Shown here in pieces: positions 8,219-15,785 of a stretch of 34,616 nucleotides of DNA; position 1 is the stretch's first letter; every line of letters starts with the position of its first letter. Made by a program: the position numbers and the translations under genes. The notes under the pieces are model-generated. The model had not been told where the DNA came from, ran no database searches, and saw only the letters and a list, made by a program, of their open reading frames with translations. The stretch covers positions 1 to 34,616 of the forward strand of contig NZ_CALHVN010000010.1 of the NCBI RefSeq assembly GCF_938039245.1, in the 5' to 3' direction. Source of the DNA: an uncultured Campylobacter sp. (GTDB lineage Bacteria; Campylobacterota; Campylobacteria; Campylobacterales; Campylobacteraceae).

Positions 8219-8566
8219 TTATTTTACGATTTCGTTTTGCTCGTTTACCTGCACGATTTTTGGTTTGAAATCTTTCGCTTTTTTGGCGCTAAGAAGCGCG
8301 TAAGCCACGATGATAACGACGTCGCCGACGCAGACTTTGCGCGCGGCCGCGCCGTTTAGGCAGATCTCGCCCTTTTTCTCGCCGCGGATCACGTACGTAG
8401 CGAAGCGCTCGCCGTTATTGACGTTTAGGATCTCGACTTTTTGGTACTCGCAAAGCCCCGCAGCTTCGATGAGCTCGGGTCCGATTGTGATGGAGCCCAC
8501 GTAGTTTAGGTTGGCGTCCGTCACGCGCGCGCGGTGGATTTTGCTTGAGAGCATTTCGATTTTCAT
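8219..8566 (-). CDS. panD: Aspartate 1-decarboxylase (pyruvoyl enzyme)
   Basis: It makes beta-alanine from aspartate for pantothenate and CoA synthesis, in the cytosol. Product 115 residues, normal length. The proenzyme self-cleaves between Gly24 and Ser25 (NYVGSITI), Ser25 becoming the pyruvoyl group. Lys9 and Tyr22 sit where the family has them, and NGAAARKVCVGDVVIIVAYA is the usual core. The start follows AAAAGGAAAATCGG. In C. jejuni panD sits with panBC elsewhere; here it stands alone between murE and ybaB with its own promoter, so its location is lineage-specific. Confidence 0.95.
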   Translation of the reverse strand: MKIEMLSSKIHRARVTDANLNYVGSITIGPELIEAAGLCEYQKVEILNVNNGERFATYVIRGEKKGEICLNGAAARKVCVGDVVIIVAYALLSAKKAKDFKPKIVQVNEQNEIVK

Positions 8567-8991
8567 CCGATTTTCCTTTTATTTTTGCGAAATTATACTA
8601 TAAATTCGGCCTTTACGGGCAAATTTACGCGGTTTTGCTGCGCGCCGTTTTTGCGTGCTGGTTGCGGGCATTATTTGAGGCAAAATTCGGTGCTTTTTGC
8701 TCCCGTTTTAGAAGGAGTTTTTGTATTTTGGCAAATAGGTAAATTTAGTAAATTTGCAAGCAACGTTTAAAGACAAAGCCGAGTAAATTTAATGGCACAA
8801 AGCGTTTTTTGACCCGAAAACTGCGATAATTCTAACGTCAAAACGGATAAATTTCTAGTTAAATTTTAAAAATACGTAGACAAAATCGCAAATTTAACTC
8901 AAATCTGTCGCAGCTGCACGCGTAAAATTTATTAAAATCAAATTTTAAGCCCATCTGCGGCGATTTGAGTTAAACCGCGAGCAGGCGGGGC
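8567..8991. other. panD-murE intergenic region, AAATTT-dense
   Basis: The 425 bases hold the panD promoter at the left edge and nine copies of AAATTT by direct count (positions from about 8621 to 8941). No ORF of weight, no RNA gene and no clear terminator for murE was seen. Confidence 0.6.
8592..8597 (-). promoter_or_regulatory. -10 box for panD
   Basis: ATTATA on the plus strand, i.e. TATAAT read toward panD, 26 nt upstream of its ATG. The leader would be about 14-18 nt with the AAAAGGA site inside it. Confidence 0.55.
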
Positions 8992-10278
8992 TTATTTGCC
9001 TAAAAGTTTGCGCACGACCTCTTTGTCGCTAAATGGATATCTTACGCCCTTGATCTCCTGATAGGTTTCGTCGCCCTTGCCTAAAATCACCAAAATTTCA
9101 TCCTGTGCGAGGCTTTCAAGCGCGTATTTTATCGCATCCTTGCGGTTTGCGATGCATTTTACGCTCTCGTTCATCTCTATGCCGCCGCAGATCTCGGCGA
9201 TGATGCTTTCTGGCTCTTCGCTGCGGGGATTGTCGCTGGTGACGACGAGCCTGTACGCGTATTTTTGTGCTATTGCGCCCATTTTAGGGCGTTTTGTGCG
9301 ATCCCTGTCGCCGCCGGCGCCAAAAACCGTGACGATTTTGCGATGGCGCAATGCATTTAGCACCTTTTCGATGCCGTCCGGAGTGTGCGCGAAGTCCACG
9401 ATCACGAGCGGTTCGCGGCTCACGACCTCCATACGCCCCTCTACGCCGTCAAATTCTGCCGCGGCGCGCGCGATCTGCTCTAGCGGCCGATCCGTCAGCG
9501 CCGCGACGCAAGAGACGGCCGCGATGAGGTTGTAGAGGTTAAATTCGCCGTGCAAATTTGAACTTAGCGCCATTTGCCCGCGCGGGGTTTTTAGCATCGC
9601 GCGTATGCCGCCTTCTAGCGAATACTCGGCGGGCGCGAAGTCCGCGTCAGCGTGAAGCGCATATGTTAAGGCGTTTGCGGGGTTAAATTTGATCCCGCCG
9701 CGGTCGTCTATGTTTATGAGCTTTGGCGCGTCGTCTGCGAAAAACTCGCTCTTTACGCGCGCGTACTCTTCAAGCGTACCGTGGTAGTCGAGATGGTCTT
9801 GGGTCAAATTCGTAAAAATTTTCATCGCAAAGGATAGGCTCTCGATGCGTTTTTGCGCGATGGCGTGCGAGCTAACCTCCATCACGAAGTAGTCGCAGCC
9901 GCGCTCGCTAGCGGCTTTGAGATAGCTAAGCGTGCGTAAAATTTCGCTCGTCGTTAGCGCCTTGTCGTCTATGCGTTCGCCGTTTATAAAGGCGCCGCGA
10001 GTACCGCATAGACCGCATCCGTAGCCTAAATTTAGCAGCGTAGCGCAGATAGCCGCCGCAGTCGTGGTCTTGCCGTTGGTGCCCGTAATGCCGATGATTT
10101 TGATGTTCTCGTCGACGCCTAGCAGTCGTTTGCATTCGCTCAAATTTATTACTTTTGCGCCCTTTGCCAGGGCATCGGCTTCAAATTTAGCATTTGTCGC
10201 CGTTTTAACGAAATAGCAACCCGCCTCACATTCGTTCGAGTTGTCAGTGACGAAGCCTTCTTTAACGTAAATTTTCAT
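8992..10278 (-). CDS. murE: UDP-MurNAc-tripeptide synthetase (diaminopimelate-adding)
   Basis: It adds meso-diaminopimelate to UDP-MurNAc-L-Ala-D-Glu in cytosolic peptidoglycan precursor synthesis, using ATP. Product 428 residues, on the short side as in other epsilonproteobacteria. The P-loop is GITGTNGKTTT (63-73); VMEVSSHA (132-139) and TNLTQDHLDYHG (156-167) are family motifs; Lys176 in YARVKSEFF is the probable carbamylated lysine; DNPRSEEP (349-356) is the motif selecting diaminopimelate over lysine. The first 17 bases overlap the end of the TPR gene, so the two are transcribed together. Confidence 0.96.
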   Translation of the reverse strand: MKIYVKEGFVTDNSNECEAGCYFVKTATNAKFEADALAKGAKVINLSECKRLLGVDENIKIIGITGTNGKTTTAAAICATLLNLGYGCGLCGTRGAFINGERIDDKALTTSEILRTLSYLKAASERGCDYFVMEVSSHAIAQKRIESLSFAMKIFTNLTQDHLDYHGTLEEYARVKSEFFADDAPKLINIDDRGGIKFNPANALTYALHADADFAPAEYSLEGGIRAMLKTPRGQMALSSNLHGEFNLYNLIAAVSCVAALTDRPLEQIARAAAEFDGVEGRMEVVSREPLVIVDFAHTPDGIEKVLNALRHRKIVTVFGAGGDRDRTKRPKMGAIAQKYAYRLVVTSDNPRSEEPESIIAEICGGIEMNESVKCIANRKDAIKYALESLAQDEILVILGKGDETYQEIKGVRYPFSDKEVVRKLLGK

Positions 10279-10807
10279 TCTGCGCCCTTTTGTTGATTTC
10301 GCGAGCCAGAGCGCTTAGCCGTTCGTCGCCGGCAAACATCACGGCCGCGGTTTCGATGTAGTTTAGTCCCATTTCGATGAAGTCGTTTTTGATAAGATTT
10401 TGCAAAAACTCGAGGAAATCGTCGCGGTTGTCGATCATTACGCGCGTGGAAAACATAATGTCCTCAAAGACGCTTTTAAACCCGCCGCGCCTAACCGCAT
10501 CCATGAAGTCGGCGTAGCTAATGGCGTTTTGCTCCTCGTGATCCTCGTCTTCGTCGATTTTTGCCTCAAGCGCGCCCAAAATTTCGTCCAAATCCGTAGG
10601 ACTCATACCTAATTTGTCTTTTAGCTTAAATATCTCAAAAAGCGTCATCGCCTCGTCGCGGCGGGTTTTAGCAAGCGAGCAAAGCGTGATGAGAAAGAGT
10701 AGTTTTTCGTCCGGCTTTTTGTCATAGGCGAGCGAAAAATAGCTCGCGGCGGCGTCAAATTCGCCCTTGTTAAACGCTCTTAGCCCCGCTTTTTTGTAAT
10801 CAGTCAA
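10262..10807 (-). CDS. TPR-like cytosolic protein
   Basis: Product 181 residues, no signal peptide. Residues 1-50 (KAGLRAFNKGEFDAAASYF, then SLAYDKKPDEKLLFLITLC) form one or two tetratricopeptide-type helical hairpins, followed by an acidic stretch (EAKIDEDEDHEEQ) and more helices. Function unknown; its fixed place between nifU-like and murE genes (as Cj1640 in C. jejuni) suggests a conserved but uncharacterised role. It overlaps the upstream gene by 8 nt and the downstream gene by 17 nt. Confidence 0.8.
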   Translation of the reverse strand: MTDYKKAGLRAFNKGEFDAAASYFSLAYDKKPDEKLLFLITLCSLAKTRRDEAMTLFEIFKLKDKLGMSPTDLDEILGALEAKIDEDEDHEEQNAISYADFMDAVRRGGFKSVFEDIMFSTRVMIDNRDDFLEFLQNLIKNDFIEMGLNYIETAAVMFAGDERLSALAREINKRAQNENLR

Positions 10808-11069
10808 ATTTAACTTCCTCGCCGATAGGGATATTTACGACGCTAAGTTCGGGGTGGATATCCGTGCGTAGCTGGCGCTCGATGCCGTATTTTAGCGTAG
10901 TAGTGCTAGCTGCGCAGCCGTGGCAGTGGCCAGTGAGGCGGACGTAAATTTTGCCGTTTTTGATACCTAGCAGCTCCATGCCTCCGCCGTCGTTTTCAAG
11001 CATCGGCATAACCTTTTGCAAGCTCGCTTTTACGGGCTTTAAAAGCTCTTCGTCGGTAAATGGAATCAT
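10800..11069 (-). CDS. NifU-like C-terminal domain Fe-S scaffold protein
   Basis: It carries a transient Fe-S cluster for delivery to target proteins. Product 89 residues, just the NifU C-terminal (Nfu) domain. The two cluster cysteines are Cys49 and Cys52 in GHCHGCAAS, preceded by the usual LENDGGGMELL. First gene of a three-gene overlapping operon with the TPR gene and murE; the promoter is just upstream. Confidence 0.93.
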   Translation of the reverse strand: MIPFTDEELLKPVKASLQKVMPMLENDGGGMELLGIKNGKIYVRLTGHCHGCAASTTTLKYGIERQLRTDIHPELSVVNIPIGEEVKFD

Positions 11070-11095
11070 TTTTCGCCTTTTAAATTTTTTGGAGT

Positions 11096-11101
11096 ATTAT
11101 A
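11096..11101 (-). promoter_or_regulatory. -10 box for the nifU-like/TPR/murE operon
   Basis: TATAAT on the minus strand, 27 nt before the nifU-like ATG. The divergent 11250 gene has its own TATAAT 120 nt away, so this 180-base region holds two back-to-back promoters. Confidence 0.6.
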
Positions 11102-11217
11102 GCAGATAAAATTTTAAATGCGCTACGCCGGCTCGTTTGAAATTTAACTCGTTCTAGCGCGAGCGGCGATTAAATTTAGCCTTTTTGCCACATCTTTGTT
11201 TTTTATGTTTAAAATTA

Positions 11218-11223
11218 TATAAT
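11218..11223 (+). promoter_or_regulatory. -10 box for the 11250 gene
   Basis: TATAAT behind a T-rich tract (cttttt, tttgttttttat), the pattern of Campylobacter sigma-70 promoters. It lies 27 nt before the ATG; AAGGAG follows at 11239-11244. Confidence 0.65.
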
Positions 11224-11249
11224 CGCTTAAATTTATTTAAGGAGAATCT

Positions 11250-12491
11250 ATGAAAAAAACGGCCTTGTTGCTAGCCGTGCTTTGCGCGTGCGCTCTAGCC
11301 AAAGACTACGAATACGCGCTTGAAAGCACCTCGCAAAAGATATACGAGGAGCCGGCTCTTAGCTACGTTACGCGCCAAATTTACGACGCCAAAGAGCATA
11401 AAACGCAGGTCGTTACCGAGTCCGAGCTAAAAGACGGCGGCAAAAATAGATACAAAGAAGTAAGCTACTTCGGCAAAGACGGCGAGCTGGCTAAATTTTA
11501 CGCCTATGATTATGACTTCAAGGCTGAAAAATGGCGCAAGATAAACGAATATAAAGCAAGCCTTAAAAACGGAGTATCTACGCAGGAGACGACGGGCTAT
11601 GTTCGAGGCGTTAAAAACGCTAGCAAAACCGTCTCAAAACGCGCAAATGGCGTATATGAAGAGACCGGATACGAACTAAAAACGGGCAAATGGCAAAAAT
11701 CGTCTCTCGCTCGTGCCACTTATAATAGAAGCGGTCAAAACGAGCTAACCGTTTATAGCGTTTGGGACGGTGCAAAATGGCAGCCTAAAGAAAAAATGCT
11801 CTATCTCTACGATGCAAACGAGCAGCCTATAGGCTATGAAAGGTCGCTGTTTGAAAACGGCGCGTGGGTACCGTCTCAAAAAGAGATCATTGTAGGCGAC
11901 GTTCGCGGTAAATACGAGCGCGTAAGCAGCGTCTACGTAGACGGCGCATGGCAAAACTCGCAGATGTCTAGACACGAGGCCGCAAACGGCAAGGACGTGA
12001 CGATAACTTCGGTCTGGGATAACGAAAAAAAAGAGTGGAAAAACAGCTACAAAGACGTGATCGTAGTTAGCGGCGCAGACTTTGAGACGGCGGCGTTTTC
12101 GTGGGATAACGAGAAAAAAGAGTGGAAGCAGGAGTTTTCTAGTCGCAACGTCTACGACAAGCTCGGCGAGCGTTTGCTTACGCAGCGATACGGTGCTAAA
12201 GACGGCGACAAAAAGCTAGTTTACGGCTACGATACGCGCGGCGATAACGTTAGCGTCGACGTCTACGAGCTAGTTAGCGACGCAAACTGCAAAAGATGGG
12301 CGCAAAAAGAGCGTATCGAGGCGACTTTTGATAGCGATATACTCGCCGAGGATGTAGTATACGGCGGCTCGCTGATGTCCTTTGATATGCAAAGCAAGCA
12401 TGCGATGACCGCTTATAAAAGATACGTTTTTGCGGGCGGCAAGCCTAAACTAGCTCAAGAGCGCGAATGGAGATACAAAAAGATAAAATAA
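11250..12491 (+). CDS. Exported Trp-rich repeat protein of unknown function
   Basis: Product 413 residues. Residues 1-17 are a signal peptide (MKKTALLLAVLCACALA, cut before KDYEY). From about residue 165 there are at least five imperfect repeats of about 29-31 residues, each beginning with an aromatic-plus-Trp unit: YSVWDGAKWQ, SLFENGAWVP, SVYVDGAWQN, SVWDNEKKEWK, SWDNEKKEWK. The last two are nearly identical in DNA and 87 nt apart (12015 and 12102), a recent duplication. The middle is Tyr/Lys rich. This looks like a beta-strand repeat protein of the periplasm or surface; I do not recognise the family. It has its own promoter and no partner gene. Confidence 0.8.
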   Translation: MKKTALLLAVLCACALAKDYEYALESTSQKIYEEPALSYVTRQIYDAKEHKTQVVTESELKDGGKNRYKEVSYFGKDGELAKFYAYDYDFKAEKWRKINEYKASLKNGVSTQETTGYVRGVKNASKTVSKRANGVYEETGYELKTGKWQKSSLARATYNRSGQNELTVYSVWDGAKWQPKEKMLYLYDANEQPIGYERSLFENGAWVPSQKEIIVGDVRGKYERVSSVYVDGAWQNSQMSRHEAANGKDVTITSVWDNEKKEWKNSYKDVIVVSGADFETAAFSWDNEKKEWKQEFSSRNVYDKLGERLLTQRYGAKDGDKKLVYGYDTRGDNVSVDVYELVSDANCKRWAQKERIEATFDSDILAEDVVYGGSLMSFDMQSKHAMTAYKRYVFAGGKPKLAQEREWRYKKIK

Positions 12492-12613
12492 ATTTAGTCG
12501 GCGTTTGGGCGTTAAATTTAACCTTTGCTAAATTTAGGCTTTTGCTGCGCTTTGGGGCTATGATTTGCGCCCTAATGCAAAGGTATCTAAAAAACTAAAA
12601 TTTAGGAGAAAAT

Positions 12614-13468
12614 ATGCGAAATTTAGAGCAAATTTTAGCGTCGCTAGACGAGAGCGCGCAAAAGGTTTTGGTTTTAGGAGGTGCAAAGCACCCCGTTTGG
12701 GACGATGCGAACGAGGTTTTCGCGCTAGCTACGAGGCAAATTTTAGATAAAAGCCTAGGGCGGCAAGAAGGCGCGGATTACGGCGGGACGGTTAAATTTT
12801 ATGGTGCCGCGCCGATCGCTTTTATCGGCGTACATACGCGCATCGTGCGAAGAAGCATAGGATTTTTACTCACGCAGCGTCATCTTTTGGTTAAATTTGA
12901 CGCCTCCGCCGCAAACGCGGACGAAGTAGCCGCGGCGTTTAGGCTAGGCGAGCATTCGCCTGACGAGCTGGAAAATCTCGCGTGGCAAGAGCTAGAAAAA
13001 TGCAAATTTGAAATCGAGGACGAGATGAAAGCGGCGATGAAAAGGGCGCTAAAAGCGGTCTTGCGAGCGGTTTTCGAGGAGGGCGTTAAGGCCCAGGAGC
13101 GCACGATCGCGGATAAAATTTTGGAGCTTGAGCTGGGTGAAGCGCTAAAAACGCCGCTTGACGAGACGAAGCTGCTATCAAAATCGCTTAGCGTTTTTAA
13201 GCCCGTCTCGCCGATACTTCACAGCCTTGACCGCTCGCTTTTTGGTAAGCCTTACGGAGTGATACTAGACGAGCGCGGACTCATTAGCCGCGAGCTGATG
13301 GAAGAGCCCGTTTTTAGCTCGTGGGACGAGATCAGGGGTGCGCAGATCGAAGTAAAAGAGGATGCCGTAATAATCGGCGAAAAAGAGCATAAGATACCGT
13401 TTGAGCTAAAAGATAAAAAGGAAAATTTCGCCGAGTTTTTAAAATTTACGGTGCAAGCTAGGGCGTAA
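12614..13468 (+). CDS. Unrecognised cytosolic protein
   Basis: Product 284 residues, no signal. It starts after TTTAGGAGAAAAT. The middle (about 115-165) is a long Glu/Lys/Ala helix, possibly coiled coil. The last ~75 residues (YGVILDERGLISRELMEEP, then WDEIRGAQIEVKEDAVIIG) read as alternating beta strands like a small PH-type domain, which is only an impression. A second, diverged copy of its last 20 codons lies at 15675-15737, next to tkt, so an allele of this gene once ended there. Confidence 0.75.
   Translation: MRNLEQILASLDESAQKVLVLGGAKHPVWDDANEVFALATRQILDKSLGRQEGADYGGTVKFYGAAPIAFIGVHTRIVRRSIGFLLTQRHLLVKFDASAANADEVAAAFRLGEHSPDELENLAWQELEKCKFEIEDEMKAAMKRALKAVLRAVFEEGVKAQERTIADKILELELGEALKTPLDETKLLSKSLSVFKPVSPILHSLDRSLFGKPYGVILDERGLISRELMEEPVFSSWDEIRGAQIEVKEDAVIIGEKEHKIPFELKDKKENFAEFLKFTVQARA
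13416..13451 (+). repeat. 36-bp direct repeat, copy 1
   Basis: Identical over 36 bases to 15685-15720. This copy lies inside the 12614-13468 gene and encodes part of KENFAEFLKFTV. Confidence 0.95.
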
Positions 13469-13515
13469 ATTTGGCGCGTTTTTGATCGGATTTGCGCGTA
13501 AATTTAAGGAAAAAT

Positions 13516-14220
13516 ATGAAAAATTTGCTGTTAGGTGCGGTCGCGGTCTGGGCGTTTTGCGGTTGCGCAGGGCTAAGGCCTAGCGCGGACAAGGACGTTG
13601 CTTTGATCGATGTGCCCGAGGAAAACTGGACGAGATACGAGGATACGGACGGCGCGCTAAAAGAGGTCGCGTTTTTCACGGCGTTTTTCTCCGAGCGGTT
13701 TCGCGCGTCTTTTAAAAACGGCGAAAAGATCGGCTTTACGCTAACCAAGCAAGAGGGCAAAAAGCTGCCCGTAATGCTGGGCGATATGTATAAGGCCGAG
13801 GACGGCGCGTTTACGGTCGCAGGCCTGGACGCGGGGAAGCGCGAGTGGAGCGGCGACGAGAAGCTGCGAAGGTCAAGGCGGATCAAAATTTACGAATTTA
13901 AAGAAGGCGCCGTCAAAGTAACGGATTATGAGGCGCAAGGCGGCGTCTGCGAGGCGTTTTACGCTGGCAAAAAGATAAGCGCGATAAGCGTAGAAAGCCC
14001 TGGCGGCGAGGACTCGCGTCAAATTTTTGCCGTGCGAACGCAAGGCGAAATCTCGCTTGCAGTCGTCAAAATTTTTAGCTCGCAAGAAAACTCTTCGCCG
14101 CAAAACTCGCTCGCCTCGGACAAAAAAGGCTCGCACGGCGCGCAAGCTAATGAGGCAACGCTAATCAAGCAAGCCCAAACGCTAAAAAACATCGTCTGCG
14201 CTGGCTTTGGCGGAAAATAA
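13516..14220 (+). CDS. Putative lipoprotein of unknown function
   Basis: Starting at ATG 13516 (AAGGA at 13506-13510) the product has 234 residues; the frame is open to 13492 but that start has no ribosome site. Residues 1-17 are a hydrophobic signal (MKNLLLGAVAVWAFCGC); the Cys in FCGC is a possible lipidation site, though Phe at -3 and Cys at -2 are not typical. The body is Lys/Glu rich with short strands; the last third has a Ser/Gln/Asn-rich low-complexity stretch (around SSQENSSPQNSLASDKKG). No domain recognised. It lies between the unknown 12614 gene and pectate lyase, in the segment bounded by the two 36-bp repeats. Confidence 0.7.
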   Translation: MKNLLLGAVAVWAFCGCAGLRPSADKDVALIDVPEENWTRYEDTDGALKEVAFFTAFFSERFRASFKNGEKIGFTLTKQEGKKLPVMLGDMYKAEDGAFTVAGLDAGKREWSGDEKLRRSRRIKIYEFKEGAVKVTDYEAQGGVCEAFYAGKKISAISVESPGGEDSRQIFAVRTQGEISLAVVKIFSSQENSSPQNSLASDKKGSHGAQANEATLIKQAQTLKNIVCAGFGGK

Positions 14221-14423
14221 ATTCGGGTTTTGTCGGCTAAAAACTGGCGCGTCTTTGCGTAAGCGAAGTGGTTTGCGCGTTTTGCAAGGTACTCGCCGCT
14301 AAATTTCGCTTTTACTAAAAATTTATAAAAGCCTTACACTAAATTTAATGAGCCAAAATAAAATTCGGCAGCGATTTTCTAACAGAAGATCAAAAATAAA
14401 AAGCCAAATTTGGGAGGCTAAAG

Positions 14424-15674
14424 ATGTTTAAAAAGATATTGTTTCTAGCCGTTTCTTCGTTATTTGCATTTGGTGTTCTAGCTCAAGCAGGCGAGATAAA
14501 AGCAAGCGACTCGCCCTTTGGTTACGCTAGCATTGGTGCAGAGCAAAATTTTGGCGGATACGCCGGCAAAGAGAGCAAAGAAGTCGTCGTAAAAGATAGG
14601 CAAGAGCTCGTAAAATACGCTCAAATGGGTGGTTACGTCATCTATGTGGATGGGCTCATAGACCTTAGCGAAGGCAAGATCCCACAAAATGGCAATAGCG
14701 ATGGGCTGGATAAATTTATAAGTGAGATTAGCGGTGGCGAGTTTAGCTCTTATGCCAAATTTATGCAGGCTTACGGCGCTTCATGCCGTGCAAATTTAGA
14801 CGGTTCGCAAGATCCAAAGTTAGCAGCGCTTCGCAAAAATTTAGCTAACGAATGGAAAAAGCTCATCGTAGTGCCGGTAGCTAGCAATACCACGATAATC
14901 GGCTTAGGCGAAAACTCAGGCATAAAAGGTGGCTCGCTTTTGCTAAAAAATGTCCAAAATATCGCGATCCGCAATATGAAGATCGAAGATGCTTTTGATC
15001 CATTTCCAGATGTACAAAAAAATGACGGCTTTAATGCGCAATATGACGGCGTCAGCATAGAATCAAGCAAAAACATCTGGGTAGATCACTGCCATTTTAA
15101 GGACACGGTCGAGCTTAGTCATGTGCATTTAGCAGGCGGAGAGCTTACCAAATGGCAGACTTACGACGGACTATGCGACATCAAGGGAGACAGTGCGGCT
15201 ATCACGATCTCGCACAACATCTTTGAAAACCATGACAAAACGATGTTAATTGGCTCAAGAGACTCTGATGGCAGCAGCGAAACAAGGACTATAACGGTCG
15301 CTCATAACGTTTTTGACAACTGCGCGCAACGCCTACCTATGGCACGCAATGCAAAGGTGCACGTCTATAACAACTTTTATGACTCAAAAGATGGCTTTTA
15401 TGACCAAAAATACGCCATTGGCGTGCGCTTTGGCTCGCTAATATACGCTCAAAACAACTACTTTACAAATGGCGTCAAGATAAGCTACAAGTGTAACAAA
15501 GGCACCATTTTTGAAAGCGGCAACATAGACCTTTCAAAAAAAGGCAGCGTTTGCGAAAAGCTAACCAAGCCGCCATTTGAGCCTCCATATAAATTTGAGC
15601 TCCTCAAAGCCTCAAGCGTCCAAAACGAGGTAAATAAAAACGCCGGCACCGGCAAACTAGCCGTTGCTAAATAA
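14424..15674 (+). CDS. Secreted pectate lyase, polysaccharide lyase family 1
   Basis: It cleaves polygalacturonate by Ca2+-dependent beta-elimination, outside the cytosol. Product 416 residues; signal peptide 1-23 (hydrophobic, ending VLAQAG). Family 1 parallel beta-helix marks in order: GGYVIYVDGLID (69-80), NTTIIGLG (155-162), NIWVDHCHF (217-225), YDGLCDIKGDS (247-257) with Ca2+ ligands, ITISHNIFENHDKTMLIG (260-277), and the catalytic-Arg region RLPMAR (303-308) before VHVYNNFY. All key residues appear present, so it should be active. Codon use is more A/T rich than in its neighbours. Its stop codon abuts the remnant of another gene, an insertion scar. Pectate lyase is unexpected in Campylobacter. 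Confidence 0.92.
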   Translation: MFKKILFLAVSSLFAFGVLAQAGEIKASDSPFGYASIGAEQNFGGYAGKESKEVVVKDRQELVKYAQMGGYVIYVDGLIDLSEGKIPQNGNSDGLDKFISEISGGEFSSYAKFMQAYGASCRANLDGSQDPKLAALRKNLANEWKKLIVVPVASNTTIIGLGENSGIKGGSLLLKNVQNIAIRNMKIEDAFDPFPDVQKNDGFNAQYDGVSIESSKNIWVDHCHFKDTVELSHVHLAGGELTKWQTYDGLCDIKGDSAAITISHNIFENHDKTMLIGSRDSDGSSETRTITVAHNVFDNCAQRLPMARNAKVHVYNNFYDSKDGFYDQKYAIGVRFGSLIYAQNNYFTNGVKISYKCNKGTIFESGNIDLSKKGSVCEKLTKPPFEPPYKFELLKASSVQNEVNKNAGTGKLAVAK

Positions 15675-15737
15675 TTAAAAAGAGAAAAGGAAAATTTCGC
15701 CGAGTTTTTAAAATTTACGGCGGCGTTAAAAGCGTAA
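15675..15737 (+). pseudogene. 3'-end remnant of a second copy of the 12614-13468 gene
   Basis: Read in frame straight after the pectate lyase stop, it gives LKREKENFAEFLKFTAALKA and a stop. The intact gene ends LKDKKENFAEFLKFTVQARA and a stop: same length, same stop position, with differences inside and after a 36-bp identical core (15685-15720). It therefore looks like the true end of an older allele that once preceded tkt, cut off where the pectate lyase segment begins. Confidence 0.85.
15685..15720 (+). repeat. 36-bp direct repeat, copy 2
   Basis: Identical to 13416-13451; lies in the gene remnant between pectate lyase and tkt. Confidence 0.95.
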
Positions 15738-15756
15738 AATTTAAGCCGAATTTGCG

Positions 15757-15762
15757 TATAAT
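15757..15762 (+). promoter_or_regulatory. -10 box for tkt
   Basis: TATAAT preceded by TTTGCG, 24 nt before the tkt ATG; AAGGAG at 15775-15780. It shows tkt has its own promoter here, in contrast to a place at the end of the murE-ispA gene order in C. jejuni. Confidence 0.65.
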
Positions 15763-15785
15763 CGCATAAAAACTAAGGAGAAAAA

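Noticed and set aside
12565..12750. Short plus-strand frame overlapping the start of the 12614 gene
   Set aside because: Out of frame with a gene that has a good ribosome site; composition is that of a shadow frame.
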